Shown here: piece by piece, positions 9,745-18,926 of the stretch
How positions within the stretch are numbered: the stretch's first letter is position 1
How the letters are laid out: each line of letters opens with the position of its first letter
From: Pseudomonadota bacterium
GTDB lineage: Bacteria; Pseudomonadota; Alphaproteobacteria; Puniceispirillales; Marisalimonadaceae
NCBI GenBank assembly: GCA_027625145.1
Contig: JAQBXK010000021.1
Span: 1-34,235, forward strand
Direction of reading: 5' to 3'
Length of the DNA stretch: 34,235 bases
Translations under genes and position numbers: made by a program
Notes under the pieces: model-generated
Told to the model about the DNA's origin: nothing
Seen by the model: the letters and a program-made list of their open reading frames with translations, nothing else
Databases searched by the model: none

Positions 9745-10713
9745 TTAAGCTGCATTAGTTTTTTTTATATTATCATTATGATTTTCTAATAAACTATAGT
9801 AATTATCTGTTTTATTAAAACCATATTTAGTTCTTATTTCATAGTTAGAAGGATCTTCTAGTATTTTTTTTATAAATTTATGATTTAATTTATGTCCAGG
9901 CGCATAACATTCTATATTTCCAAGTAATGGCATGCCAATTAAGTAAAAGTCACCTAGGCAATCTAAAACCTTGTGTTTAATAAATTCGTTATCAAACCGC
10001 AACCCTGATTTGTTAAGAATTTTATATTTATCTACAACAATAGCATTATTTAAATTACCACCTATTGCTAGTCCTGTAGTTCTCATTTTATTAATATCTT
10101 CAGCTAATGCAAATGTTCGCGATCTCGAAATTTCATTAATAAAATTAAATGTAGAATGTTTATATAAAAACTTATCATTTCCTATAATTGTATTTGGATA
10201 ATTTATCTCAATATTAATTGACAATTCCTCTGCAGGAGTAATTGATATATACCTATTATTATCATAAACACTGACCTTTTTAACTAATTTTAAAAATTTC
10301 TTACCTAAATCTTGTTCTATAGTTCCAGATTCAATTATTCTTTTTGTGTATTCATGTGAGCTTCCATCCATAGCAGGCAATTCAGCTGAGTTTATTTTTA
10401 TTTTTGCATTATCTATGCATAGTCCAAGTAAGGAAGCCATTAAATGTTCAATTGTAGAAACTGAAATACCAAATTTATTTGTAATTTTAGAACATAATGA
10501 TGATTCATCAATATTCTTAATAGAGGCTTCAATTATATTTTTATTTTTAATATCAACTCTTTCAAAGACAATCCCTGTATTTATTTCCGCAGGCTCAATT
10601 GACATTGTCACTGCTTTTCCATTATGTATGCCTACGCCAGAAAAAATGACTTTATTTTTTAAAGTAGTTTGATTTATATTTTCTGTATTCACAGTATTAT
10701 TTATAAAATTCAT
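9745..10713 (-). CDS. lpxC: UDP-3-O-acyl-N-acetylglucosamine deacetylase LpxC
   Basis: Zinc-dependent deacetylase that catalyses the committed step of lipid A synthesis in the cytoplasm. Numbered from the ATG, the catalytic Glu and first zinc His are E89 and H90 (STIEHLMA), the other zinc ligands are H247 and D251 (IKHKVLDCLGD), and the general acid His is H274 (PGHKLNH). The two-domain alpha/beta fold and the N-terminal VIFSGVGIHNG motif are typical. I chose the ATG at 10713, because AAAGG lies 8 nt upstream; an in-frame GTG at 10722 would overlap that site. The product is 322 residues, slightly longer than E. coli LpxC. It sits directly downstream of ftsZ, as in many proteobacteria, linking outer-membrane lipid supply with division. 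Confidence 0.96.
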   Translation of the reverse strand: MNFINNTVNTENINQTTLKNKVIFSGVGIHNGKAVTMSIEPAEINTGIVFERVDIKNKNIIEASIKNIDESSLCSKITNKFGISVSTIEHLMASLLGLCIDNAKIKINSAELPAMDGSSHEYTKRIIESGTIEQDLGKKFLKLVKKVSVYDNNRYISITPAEELSINIEINYPNTIIGNDKFLYKHSTFNFINEISRSRTFALAEDINKMRTTGLAIGGNLNNAIVVDKYKILNKSGLRFDNEFIKHKVLDCLGDFYLIGMPLLGNIECYAPGHKLNHKFIKKILEDPSNYEIRTKYGFNKTDNYYSLLENHNDNIKKTNAA

Positions 10714-10721
10714 ATTAAGCA

Positions 10722-10726
10722 CCTTT
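10722..10726 (-). promoter_or_regulatory. lpxC ribosome-binding site
   Basis: AAAGG on the minus strand, 8 nt before the ATG at 10713. It decides for that ATG over the GTG at 10722, with which it would overlap. Confidence 0.6.
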
Positions 10727-10755
10727 AATTACTTACATAAACTTTTATATAATTT

Positions 10756-10775
10756 TGTGATAAATACAAATCACA
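10756..10775. repeat. Inverted repeat upstream of lpxC
   Basis: TGTGAT (10756-10761) and ATCACA (10770-10775) are exact reverse complements separated by 8 nt, in the 101-nt ftsZ-lpxC gap, 43 nt before the lpxC start. It could be a protein-binding site or a small RNA hairpin. The half-sites resemble CRP/FNR-family half-sites, but TGTGA and TCACA are 10 nt apart instead of the usual 6, so I do not assign it. Confidence 0.3.
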
Positions 10776-10814
10776 TATAGTTACTAAATATTTCAGTTTT
10801 AATTAGATTTTAAA

Positions 10815-12392
10815 TTAGTTAGCCTGTCTCCTAAGAAAAGCAGGTATTTCTAATATATTTTTATCTATATCATTTATATTTTGTTCTATATCAATTAAAT
10901 CAATTTGATTTTCGAAAAAATCTTTTTTTTCATCTATAAAATCATTTTTTTCTGCTATGAAATTTTCACTTATTAAAGTTTTATTTTCAATTGTTTTTTT
11001 AGGCTCTGTATTTTTATTTTGAAAATCTAATTCATTTTTTCTGTCTTCTTTTTTAAAAAATGTTGAAATACGGCCAATAATGTTATGTTGTTTATTATTA
11101 GTAAAGTTATTATTAGGCTTTTTATCTATTATTCTTTCTAATTCATCATTATTTAAAGTAGATATTAAATCGTTGATATTATTTTCTTCATCAGCTTTTT
11201 TTTGAAAATTTTGATTAACATTTTTTTCTTCTTTTAAATTATTAATTTGTGTTTCCAAATCAATTTGTTCAACCTTTTTTTCTGTTAATATATTAATATC
11301 ATCTGAATTATTTATTGTATTTATATTGGGCATTATTTTATTTTTATTTGAATTATCAGTGTCTGGGTTTAATAAAAATTCATCTAAATTTATATCACTT
11401 TCCTCTTCATATGTTTTGTCAATACTATTATCAATTCCAGTTGCTACAATAGAAACTTTGATAATGCCTTCTAATTTTTCGTCAATTGATGAACCAAATA
11501 TAATATTTGCATTTTCATCTACCTCATTTCTAATTTTACTAGCAGCTTCATCAACTTCAAATAATGACATATCTGGACCACCTTTTATATTTAATAATAT
11601 AGATTTAGCTCCTTTAATATTACTGTCTTCAAGCAAAGGGTTGTTAAGTGCGGCTTCTGCTGCTTTTTGAGCTCTGCCTTCACCAGAACTTTCACCTGTG
11701 CCCATCATGGCTTTTCCCATGTTCCCCATAACAGTTTTGATATCAGCAAAATCTAAGTTTATCATTCCAGGATTAGTTATAAGGTCAGTTATTCCACAAA
11801 CTCCTTGATAAAGAATGTCATCAGCTAATTTAAAAGCTTCTGAGAATGTAGTTTTTTCATTCGCAATCTTAAATAAATTTTGATTAGGAATTATTATTAA
11901 AGTATCTACATTATCTTTTAATTCTTTTAGGCCATTTTCAGCAACTTGCATTCTCTTTTTTCCTTCAAAATCAAATGGCTTTGTTACTACTGCTATGGTT
12001 AAAATCCCTTTATCTTTTGCTGCTTTTGCAATTACAGGAGCCGCACCGGAACCAGTTCCTCCTCCCATTCCAGTTGCAATGAAAAGCATATTTATGTCAC
12101 CAAGTTCAGAAATTATTTCATCTATTGATTCTTCAGCTGCTTTTTTCCCAGTTTCAGCATTTGATCCAGCTCCTAGTCCTGATGTTAAGATCTTGCCAAG
12201 CTGAATTTGTCTTTTAGTTAAACTATGAGATAATGCTTGTCCATCTGTATTTGCTACAATAAATTCAATATTTTCTACCTTTGAATTAATCATAGTATTT
12301 ACAGCATTGCCTCCAGCGCCACCTATTCCAATAACTGTTATTCTTGGCTTTGTATTATTTATATTATTAGGTATTGTAATATTAAGTGTCAT
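10815..12392 (-). CDS. ftsZ: Cell division GTPase FtsZ
   Basis: Tubulin-like GTPase that polymerises into the Z-ring at midcell. Seen: nucleotide-binding loop [11 protein letters not shown] (22-32), tubulin signature [12 protein letters not shown] (108-119), and T7 loop NLDFADIK (212-219) with the catalytic acids D214 and D217. The globular core ends near residue 320. The linker from ~322 to 513 is about 190 residues, rich in Asn, Asp, Glu and Lys and probably disordered; this is much longer than in E. coli, but long linkers are known in alphaproteobacteria. The final peptide [12 protein letters not shown] is the alphaproteobacterial form of the tail that binds FtsA and other partners. The AAGGAG site (12399-12404) is 6 nt before the ATG, stronger than those of most neighbours, fitting the high FtsZ level needed. 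It is 44 nt downstream of ftsA. Confidence 0.99.
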   Translation of the reverse strand: MTLNITIPNNINNTKPRITVIGIGGAGGNAVNTMINSKVENIEFIVANTDGQALSHSLTKRQIQLGKILTSGLGAGSNAETGKKAAEESIDEIISELGDINMLFIATGMGGGTGSGAAPVIAKAAKDKGILTIAVVTKPFDFEGKKRMQVAENGLKELKDNVDTLIIIPNQNLFKIANEKTTFSEAFKLADDILYQGVCGITDLITNPGMINLDFADIKTVMGNMGKAMMGTGESSGEGRAQKAAEAALNNPLLEDSNIKGAKSILLNIKGGPDMSLFEVDEAASKIRNEVDENANIIFGSSIDEKLEGIIKVSIVATGIDNSIDKTYEEESDINLDEFLLNPDTDNSNKNKIMPNINTINNSDDINILTEKKVEQIDLETQINNLKEEKNVNQNFQKKADEENNINDLISTLNNDELERIIDKKPNNNFTNNKQHNIIGRISTFFKKEDRKNELDFQNKNTEPKKTIENKTLISENFIAEKNDFIDEKKDFFENQIDLIDIEQNINDIDKNILEIPAFLRRQAN

Positions 12393-12398
12393 TTTATT

Positions 12399-12404
12399 CT
12401 CCTT
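12399..12404 (-). promoter_or_regulatory. Strong ftsZ ribosome-binding site
   Basis: AAGGAG on the minus strand, 6 nt before the ftsZ ATG. It is one of the best matches to the anti-Shine-Dalgarno in the window, whereas most overlapping mur genes have weak or no sites. Confidence 0.7.
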
Positions 12405-12436
12405 AGTTGATATAAAAGTTTATTATTATTTTTTTA

Positions 12437-13693
12437 TTATAAATTTTCATTGAACCAATTACCTATTTTCCCAAAATATCTATGAAGTCCAAAATTATTT
12501 TTTTCGTATTCGGGAGTTTTTTCAATTTCCAAACTTTTAATTAATAGACCTGCTAAACAAGAAAACGATGGGTTTTGAGCTATTTCCGGCAAGCCTATCA
12601 AACCTATTGGTCTACCTATTCTAACATTGCACTTAAAATAATTTTCAGCTAGTTCTTTGATTTTGTTAAGGTTTGCTCCTCCACCAGTAAGCACTATTTT
12701 ATTTATGTAACTCGGATTTAAATTAAAATGATTAAGTCTGTTATGAATGATTTCAAAAATCTCTTCTATTCTTGGCTTTATAATAGCTATTAAAAGAGCT
12801 CTTGGTATTTGTTGGTTAATCACTTCACCATCTTCTGAAATTATTTGAATTTGTAAGTTTGTAAATTCATCTAATTCATTAGCTTGGGCTGATCCATGAA
12901 GTATTTTAATCTTTTCAGCATCTGCGGCTTTTGTTCCCAATCCTCTTACAATATCACTTGTTATATGAACTCCTCCAATAGGGATTGAATCAGAAAAAAT
13001 AATTTTATTTCTAATAAACACTCCAATGCTTGTTATGTTTTCACCTAGATCAATAATTATAGCGCCATCATCACGTTCATTTTTAATCATTGTTGCAATT
13101 CCAGATGCTTCTGGTGTGATTATAAATTTATCAACTATTAAATGACATAATTTAATTGAACTTGTTATATTTTGAATTACAGCTTTATTTCCTAATATAT
13201 TTGATATGTCGACAGTTAATGTCTTTGTATGCATACCTATTGGATTTTCAACAATATTATTTGAATCAATCATATATTTAATTGCAGATGATGATAATAG
13301 TGAATAGTTTTCATTTAAAATTTTGTGATTAATTTTTAATATTTTTTCCAAATGCTGTTTTTCTACAGAGTTATTCTCAATTGGTATTGTTTTACGTGTA
13401 ATTTTTGTTAAAGGATTTCCTCCTGACAAACTGCAAACAACTGTTTCTATAGCGAACCCTGCCATCGTCTCTGCTGCTTCAACTGCGCGCGCAATCGAAT
13501 TTGCCAGTTCTTGCATGTTTGTCACTAATCCATTGCTAATTCCAAATGAAGCTTGTTGTCCAAAGCCTAAAACTTGAACTTGAACATCGTTGTTATTGAA
13601 TTTTTTTCCAATTAAACAAGAAATTTTACTATTACCTACATCAAGCACAGTAAAAATATGGTTTGTTTTTTTAATTGGATTAAGCAATGTCAT
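12437..13693 (-). CDS. ftsA: Cell division protein FtsA
   Basis: Actin-like ATPase that tethers FtsZ to the inner membrane and recruits later division proteins. Seen: phosphate-1 loop DVGNSKISC (18-26), phosphate-2 motif DLGENITSIG (215-224), adenosine motif TGGGAN (335-340), and the inserted 1C domain between them (~80-165). The final segment, from HRYFGKIGNWF to the end, looks like the amphipathic membrane-targeting helix. At 418 residues the length is normal. It is 15 nt downstream of ftsQ and 44 nt upstream of ftsZ, the classic ftsQ-ftsA-ftsZ order. Confidence 0.97.
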   Translation of the reverse strand: MTLLNPIKKTNHIFTVLDVGNSKISCLIGKKFNNNDVQVQVLGFGQQASFGISNGLVTNMQELANSIARAVEAAETMAGFAIETVVCSLSGGNPLTKITRKTIPIENNSVEKQHLEKILKINHKILNENYSLLSSSAIKYMIDSNNIVENPIGMHTKTLTVDISNILGNKAVIQNITSSIKLCHLIVDKFIITPEASGIATMIKNERDDGAIIIDLGENITSIGVFIRNKIIFSDSIPIGGVHITSDIVRGLGTKAADAEKIKILHGSAQANELDEFTNLQIQIISEDGEVINQQIPRALLIAIIKPRIEEIFEIIHNRLNHFNLNPSYINKIVLTGGGANLNKIKELAENYFKCNVRIGRPIGLIGLPEIAQNPSFSCLAGLLIKSLEIEKTPEYEKNNFGLHRYFGKIGNWFNENL

Positions 13694-13708
13694 ATTAGCT
13701 TTTTCTGT

Positions 13709-14527
13709 TTAATTTGTTTTTTTTAAATTAATTATACCAAATATTTTATTATGATTTCTTAAATCTATTTCAGTTAATCCAAGATCTAATATTTGATATT
13801 TCTTGTGCAAAAAATTAATTGTGTTCCATGCTTTGTTTAGATTAAATTTCGGGAGCAATATTGTTACACCTTGCTTAAGATGAATGTCCCAACGCCTATT
13901 ATTTACGTAACTTATAGACCATACATTTTTGTATAAATCTTGTTGTTGTTTTAAAATGGTAATAATTGAAAAAGCTTTTATATTAGCATTTTCTCCAGTT
14001 ATAATAGGAAGTTTATTTTTAAAATCATGTGTGTTTGCAATTGAAATAATGCTACCATCTTCAGTTATTAGTTTGTTCCCTAATTTTGTTTGTAGGATTG
14101 CCAAAGGTTTTTTTTCTTTAATTTTAATTTCAATTGTATTTGGAAGACTACGTTTAATTTGAACATTTTCGATCCATTCATTTAAAAGTAAATTATTATA
14201 AACTTCATTCAAATTTATATTAAAAATAGATTGGCCTTTTATAAGTTTAGCAGTGTCTACTATCTCTTTTTCTTTTAAATTATACTTACCTATTATATAG
14301 ATTTTTTTTAAAGAAAACCCATGTTTAATTAACATTGTATTTGTTCGTTTTAATAAATCATTATATTCAAAAATATTTAGTAATGTTTTTTCTAAAGTAA
14401 AAATAACTAATATAGATATTAGAGTTATAATTAAGACTATTAGCAGATTATTTTTTTTCGGTTTTGTAATGTTTCTATTTACTAAATTATTAGATTCCAC
14501 ATTATTTTTATAAATTGAGCTTAGCAT
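13709..14527 (-). CDS. ftsQ: Cell division protein FtsQ
   Basis: Bitopic inner-membrane protein of the divisome that links FtsL/FtsB with the early cytoplasmic proteins. A basic N-terminal tail precedes a single membrane segment (~27-46). Next is a POTRA domain (~72-140, from KKIYIIGKYNLKEKEI to VQIKRSLPNTIEIKIKEK), followed by the FtsQ beta domain with the segment ITEDGSIIS. The order and the 272-residue length fit FtsQ; sequence conservation in this family is low, so position between ddl and ftsA is important support. Its start overlaps the end of ddl by 7 nt. Confidence 0.93.
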   Translation of the reverse strand: MLSSIYKNNVESNNLVNRNITKPKKNNLLIVLIITLISILVIFTLEKTLLNIFEYNDLLKRTNTMLIKHGFSLKKIYIIGKYNLKEKEIVDTAKLIKGQSIFNINLNEVYNNLLLNEWIENVQIKRSLPNTIEIKIKEKKPLAILQTKLGNKLITEDGSIISIANTHDFKNKLPIITGENANIKAFSIITILKQQQDLYKNVWSISYVNNRRWDIHLKQGVTILLPKFNLNKAWNTINFLHKKYQILDLGLTEIDLRNHNKIFGIINLKKTN

Positions 14528-15456
14528 TCGTATTTTGCCTCCTCAATTAATATTTTAACCATTTTGGTCATATTTATTTTACAAAATGCAGCTTGTTCTG
14601 GCGCAAGCGAAGTTTTTGTCATGCCTGGTTGTGTGTTTATTTCTAGCATAAATAGCTCATCATTAATCGGATCATACCGAAAGTCACTTCTGGAAATTCC
14701 ATTACATCCAATTACTTGATGAGCTTTTAAAGCCCAATCCATTACTTTTTGTGAAGTTAGATTTGGTATTTCTGCAGGTAATTGATGGAAGGATCCACCA
14801 TTATCATATTTTGCATTATAATTATAAAAATGATTCTCTTTACCAGTTTCTATTTCTGTTACACATAAAGGTTTTTCCTTTAAAACTGTTACAGTTAATT
14901 CTCTGGTTCCAACGAAAGTTTCAGCCATTAAATTAGTATTAATTGGCCATTGTTTTTTTGATGGAGCTCTACTATTATTTTTTATTATTAAAACGCCAAC
15001 TGAACTTCCTCCATTTACTGGTTTTATAACGTATGGACCATTATAGTTTTTCACAGATAAAAAATTTCCTTCTTCTAACTCTAATGTTTTTGGAAAACAA
15101 ATAGGATTGCTTGTGTTTTCTGTAACTTTTGTAATTAATTTCTTAAAGTGAATCTTATGCATGGCTATTGCAGATGTAAAAACTCCAGAATGAGTGTAAG
15201 GTATTTTTAAAATATTTAATAATCCTTGGATATTTCCATCTTCACCTAAATATCCGTGTAAAGCGTTAAAGCAAACATCAGGTTTTAAAGAAATAAGTTT
15301 ATTAATAATTGATGGGTTAAAGTCTAATTCTGTTACTTTAAATCCATTTTCTTTAAGTGCATTTGAACATGCTTCTCCTGATTTCAAAGAAATTTCTCTT
15401 TCAGAACCAATTCCACCCATCAATATTACAACGTGCATACCAGGTTTGATTTTCAT
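14521..15456 (-). CDS. ddl: D-alanine--D-alanine ligase
   Basis: ATP-grasp enzyme that joins two D-alanines for the end of the peptidoglycan stem peptide; cytoplasmic. Seen: GGIGSEREISLKSG near residues 14-27 (N-terminal substrate motif), ALHGYLGEDG, the ATP-grasp segment YVIKPVNGGSSVGV, and the metal-binding end DFRYDP followed by MLEINTQPGMT. The length of 311 residues is normal for DdlB-type enzymes. It overlaps murB by 4 nt (ATGA) and ftsQ by 7 nt. Confidence 0.97.
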   Translation of the reverse strand: MKIKPGMHVVILMGGIGSEREISLKSGEACSNALKENGFKVTELDFNPSIINKLISLKPDVCFNALHGYLGEDGNIQGLLNILKIPYTHSGVFTSAIAMHKIHFKKLITKVTENTSNPICFPKTLELEEGNFLSVKNYNGPYVIKPVNGGSSVGVLIIKNNSRAPSKKQWPINTNLMAETFVGTRELTVTVLKEKPLCVTEIETGKENHFYNYNAKYDNGGSFHQLPAEIPNLTSQKVMDWALKAHQVIGCNGISRSDFRYDPINDELFMLEINTQPGMTKTSLAPEQAAFCKINMTKMVKILIEEAKYEC

Positions 15457-16346
15457 TTTATCCCAACCTTTCTAATTTCCCAATTGAGCATGATGCCAGA
15501 AGATTCCAGTACTTTTTTTCTTATTAACTCACCTAATTTCTCAATTTCAGAAGCCGAAGATTTTTTTGTATTAATAATAAAATTACAATGCTTTTCTGAT
15601 ACCTTGGCATCACCTAATTTTAATCCTCTACATCCAGCCTTATCTATTAACTTCCATGCTTTATAATTAGACGTATTCATAAAGGTGCTTCCTCCGGTTT
15701 TTACGCCGGTTGGCTGAGCCTTCTTTCTTAATTGAATAATGTCTTTCATTCTATTTTGGATTTTATTTTTAATTCCTTTTGAGGTTTTTAATCTTGCTGA
15801 ATAAAAAAACCATTCATCACCTACATCTATGCTTCTATATTTCATTCCTAATTCTTCTGATGTAAATATCCTGATTATTCCAGAATTATTAATGGCTTTC
15901 ACATCTATTAATATTTTTTTAAATTCCGAACCAAATGCTCCAGAGTTCATTCTTATTCCGCCTCCAATAGTTCCAGGTATACCTACTAAAAATTCAAGTC
16001 CCGTTCTTTCATGTTCTCGAGCGAATCTCGCTACATTAATGTCGAGTGATCCCGCCTCAGCTGTAATGATTCCATTGATATCTATCGACAATTTATTAAG
16101 GTTTTTGGTTGATATACTTGCACCAGGTATCCCATTATCTCTGATTAAAATATTTGATCCCGCTCCAATAACAAAAATTTTTAATTGAGGGGGTTTATCT
16201 TTTATAAAACTTATAGCTCTATCTATATTATCAGGCAGAAATAGCATTTCTGTGCTTCCTCCAACACCAAACCATGTAAATGAAGACAAATTTTCATTTA
16301 ACTTTAAATAGTTTCTGTATGAGCTTTTTAATTTATCTATATTCAT
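15453..16346 (-). CDS. murB: UDP-N-acetylenolpyruvoylglucosamine reductase MurB
   Basis: FAD enzyme that reduces UDP-GlcNAc-enolpyruvate with NADPH to UDP-MurNAc. Seen: GVGG (27-30), FAD-binding GAGSN (61-65) and GIPGTIGGG (122-130), KYRSID (169-174) with the substrate-binding arginine R171, the proton-donor serine S220 in TGGSTF, and the catalytic glutamate E290 in NWEIR. The short 297-residue form lacks the extra tail region of E. coli MurB and fits the type IIa enzyme usual in alphaproteobacteria. The start overlaps the murC end by 14 nt. Confidence 0.97.
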   Translation of the reverse strand: MNIDKLKSSYRNYLKLNENLSSFTWFGVGGSTEMLFLPDNIDRAISFIKDKPPQLKIFVIGAGSNILIRDNGIPGASISTKNLNKLSIDINGIITAEAGSLDINVARFAREHERTGLEFLVGIPGTIGGGIRMNSGAFGSEFKKILIDVKAINNSGIIRIFTSEELGMKYRSIDVGDEWFFYSARLKTSKGIKNKIQNRMKDIIQLRKKAQPTGVKTGGSTFMNTSNYKAWKLIDKAGCRGLKLGDAKVSEKHCNFIINTKKSSASEIEKLGELIRKKVLESSGIMLNWEIRKVGIK

Positions 16347-17742
16347 TTTTTAAATCGTATTCTAAGTTATTTGCAATTTTTGTAATTGTGCCAGCACCTA
16401 AACATATAATTAGGTCACCAGGGATTAAGTTATCTTTAATTATATTTGCTAATTTGTTTGAATCTTTCACGTAACTAACTTTTTTATGACCATATTTGGT
16501 TAGATTTTCTGCTAAATTAATACTTTCAAAGTTTTTTATAACTTTCTCGCCCGCGGCATAAACGTCTAGAAGTAAAACTTGATCAGCATCGTTAAAGCAG
16601 CTACAAAATTCTTCGAATAAATCTCTTAATCTACTGTATCGATGTGGTTGGAAAATACTGATTATTTTATTTTTAGGAGCGATTAATCTTGCTGCACTTA
16701 AAGCTGCACTTATTTCGACTGGGTGGTGTCCATAATCATCAATAATTAAAGACCCGTTATAATATCCAACTTTTTCAAATCTTCTTTCAACACCACTAAA
16801 TGTTTTTAATGAATTTTGTATACTCTCAATTGGTATATTTAGTTCCAAGCCAATACTTATTGCAGCGAGAGCATTTTGGATATTATGAAGTCCAATCATA
16901 GAAAATTCTATATTATAAACTTGAGTATTAGTATTTAGTCTTTTTGAGATATTTAGATCAAAATTCATACAATTATTTTTATACATAATGTTAGTAGCTC
17001 TTACATCTGCATTTGTTGATAATCCGAATGTAATAATTTTTTTGTTTTCTAATTTAGATATTAATTTTTGAACACGAGGATGATCGATACATAAGCATAT
17101 AAAGCCATAGAAAGGTATTGAAGATACAAAATTAAAAAAAGCATGTTCTAAATTTTTTTCATTACCATGATGATCAAGATGTTCAAGATCAATATTTGTT
17201 ACGACAGCTACTGTTGGGTTTAATTTAGCAAAACTTCCATCACTTTCATCGGCTTCAACTATCATCCATTCTCCACCACCTAATTTAGCATTACTTCCTA
17301 ATGATGAGATAATTCCACCATTGATTATTGTTGGATCCATACCATTTTGTTCTATAATTCTAGAAATCAATGAAGTTGTTGTCGTTTTCCCATGAGTTCC
17401 AGCTACAGCTATTGATTGCTTTAAACGCATTAATTCTCCAAGCATTTCTGCTCTATGTACAATTGGCAAAAACATTTTTTTAGCAGCAATTAATTCTGCA
17501 TTAGTATTGGTTATAGCTGTTGAAATAACTATTATTTTTGCATTAGTAATATTTGAAGATTTTTGCCCTATAAAGATTGTGACACCAATTTTTTTTAATC
17601 TATTGGTGTTATCACTAATCTTTATGTCGCTTCCTTGTACCAAATACCCTGACTGGAAAAGTATTTCAGCAATTCCACTCATACCAATCCCACCTATACC
17701 TATGAAATGAATAACACCTAATTTTTGAGGTAGATGGCTCAT
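16333..17742 (-). CDS. murC: UDP-N-acetylmuramate--L-alanine ligase MurC
   Basis: First of the four Mur amino-acid ligases, adding L-alanine to UDP-MurNAc with ATP. Seen: N-terminal Rossmann motif GIGGIGMSG (15-23), P-loop GTHGKTTTT (115-123), the carbamylated-lysine region HLDHHG, and the C-terminal DDYGHHPVEISAAL segment typical of MurC. Length of 469 residues is normal. AAAGG lies 9 nt before the ATG, inside the end of murG, with which it overlaps by 4 nt. Confidence 0.98.
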   Translation of the reverse strand: MSHLPQKLGVIHFIGIGGIGMSGIAEILFQSGYLVQGSDIKISDNTNRLKKIGVTIFIGQKSSNITNAKIIVISTAITNTNAELIAAKKMFLPIVHRAEMLGELMRLKQSIAVAGTHGKTTTTSLISRIIEQNGMDPTIINGGIISSLGSNAKLGGGEWMIVEADESDGSFAKLNPTVAVVTNIDLEHLDHHGNEKNLEHAFFNFVSSIPFYGFICLCIDHPRVQKLISKLENKKIITFGLSTNADVRATNIMYKNNCMNFDLNISKRLNTNTQVYNIEFSMIGLHNIQNALAAISIGLELNIPIESIQNSLKTFSGVERRFEKVGYYNGSLIIDDYGHHPVEISAALSAARLIAPKNKIISIFQPHRYSRLRDLFEEFCSCFNDADQVLLLDVYAAGEKVIKNFESINLAENLTKYGHKKVSYVKDSNKLANIIKDNLIPGDLIICLGAGTITKIANNLEYDLKNEYR

Positions 17743-18926
17743 TGTTTCATACCTTTTTGGGGATACTGATTAATAAGTCTGGAAATAATATTTATAACAA
17801 AATCAATAGAAGAATTATTTTTTAATAGGGTTAAATTATTTATAGATATATTTTTTATATTTAAATTTGCTTCTTTAAGTTTTTTTGGATTTATCATTAA
17901 ATTTTTAATTAAAATAATAAATTCTTTAGAGCTAAATGTGTTTTGATCTAAAAGCCAACCACCCTTAATGCTTGCAATAAATGCAGCATTCTCTTTTTGA
18001 TGATTATCTAATGCTGTAGGCAAGGGAATTAATATTGATGGAATATGTGTGGCTATTATTTCTGCTACGCTAGAGCCACCTGATCTTGCTATTATCAAAT
18101 GTGTTTTTTTAAATTTTATAAAAACATCATTAAAAAAAGAGCTTACTTCAGCTTTAATTTTATTTTTAATATAAAGTTTTTTTACCTTTGAAATATCATA
18201 ATCTTTTACTTGATGGAAGACTAGTAGTCTTTTTTTATATTTAACAGGAAGAGTGCATAACAAATTAGCCATTTCTTCAGAAAGAAAGCTTGCCCCAAGG
18301 CTCCCCCCCATAATTAAAATACAAAATTGATTTTTGTAATTTGGAGCTACATATTCTGATTTTCCAATTATATTGAATTCTTTTCTAACAAAATTTCCAG
18401 TGAATACTGAATTATATCTTTTTTCATTCAACTTTGTATCTTTGAAAGATAAAGCTAATATATTTGAAAAATTAGAAAGAAATTTATTTGCTCTTCCTAA
18501 AATAGCGTTTTGTTCATGAATTATTGTAGGTATTCCTAGTATTTTACCAATTATCACAGGAACTACAGATGGATATCCTCCAAACCCCATTATTAAATTT
18601 GGCCTTTTATATATAAACAATTTTAACAGTTTTATAGTACTAATTAAGAATTTGAAAAATGAGATTAACTTTTTTAGTAAATTTTTATTACTAGGGCTTG
18701 TTAAATCTTGAACAATTAATTGATAATTAGAATTTTTATCTTTAAAATTAATTTTACTTTTTTTAAAAAAATTTTTAAAAAATATCTCTCCTCTATTATC
18801 AGTAATGACAATTAATTTTAAATCTATTATTTTTTCAATCAAAGATAGAGCAGGAAAAATATGTCCACCTGTTCCTCCTGCCGCAACAACCATTGTATTA
18901 TTAAAAATTTGATCAATTTTATTCAT
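17739..18926 (-). CDS. murG: Lipid II synthase glycosyltransferase MurG
   Basis: Peripheral inner-membrane GT28 enzyme that moves GlcNAc from UDP-GlcNAc onto lipid I to give lipid II. Seen: GGTGGHIFPAL (17-27), GFGGYPS in the N-domain, the second glycine loop MGGSLGASF in the C-domain, ARSGGSSVAE, and the donor-binding PLPTALDNHQKENA. The 395 residues are somewhat more than the ~355 of E. coli, with extra Lys/Asn-rich stretches near 45-75. The start overlaps ftsW by 8 nt; an ATG at codon 12 is an alternative start, but the first ATG keeps the overlapping arrangement of the cluster. Confidence 0.97.
   Translation of the reverse strand: MNKIDQIFNNTMVVAAGGTGGHIFPALSLIEKIIDLKLIVITDNRGEIFFKNFFKKSKINFKDKNSNYQLIVQDLTSPSNKNLLKKLISFFKFLISTIKLLKLFIYKRPNLIMGFGGYPSVVPVIIGKILGIPTIIHEQNAILGRANKFLSNFSNILALSFKDTKLNEKRYNSVFTGNFVRKEFNIIGKSEYVAPNYKNQFCILIMGGSLGASFLSEEMANLLCTLPVKYKKRLLVFHQVKDYDISKVKKLYIKNKIKAEVSSFFNDVFIKFKKTHLIIARSGGSSVAEIIATHIPSILIPLPTALDNHQKENAAFIASIKGGWLLDQNTFSSKEFIILIKNLMINPKKLKEANLNIKNISINNLTLLKNNSSIDFVINIISRLINQYPQKGMKQ

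Noticed and set aside
10346-10672. 108-codon plus-strand frame opposite lpxC
   Set aside because: Antisense shadow of a gene with all catalytic residues intact; composition and lack of a start signal argue against coding.
10756-10775. CRP/FNR-type binding site before lpxC
   Set aside because: The half-sites match, but the 10-nt distance between TGTGA and TCACA is wrong for a CRP dimer; kept only as an unassigned dyad.
11326-11670. 114-codon plus-strand frame opposite ftsZ
   Set aside because: Antisense shadow of the FtsZ core and linker; Ser/Leu/Ile-rich translation is typical of reversed AT-rich coding sequence.
15829-16188. 119-codon plus-strand frame opposite murB
   Set aside because: Antisense shadow; murB motifs are all intact on the other strand.
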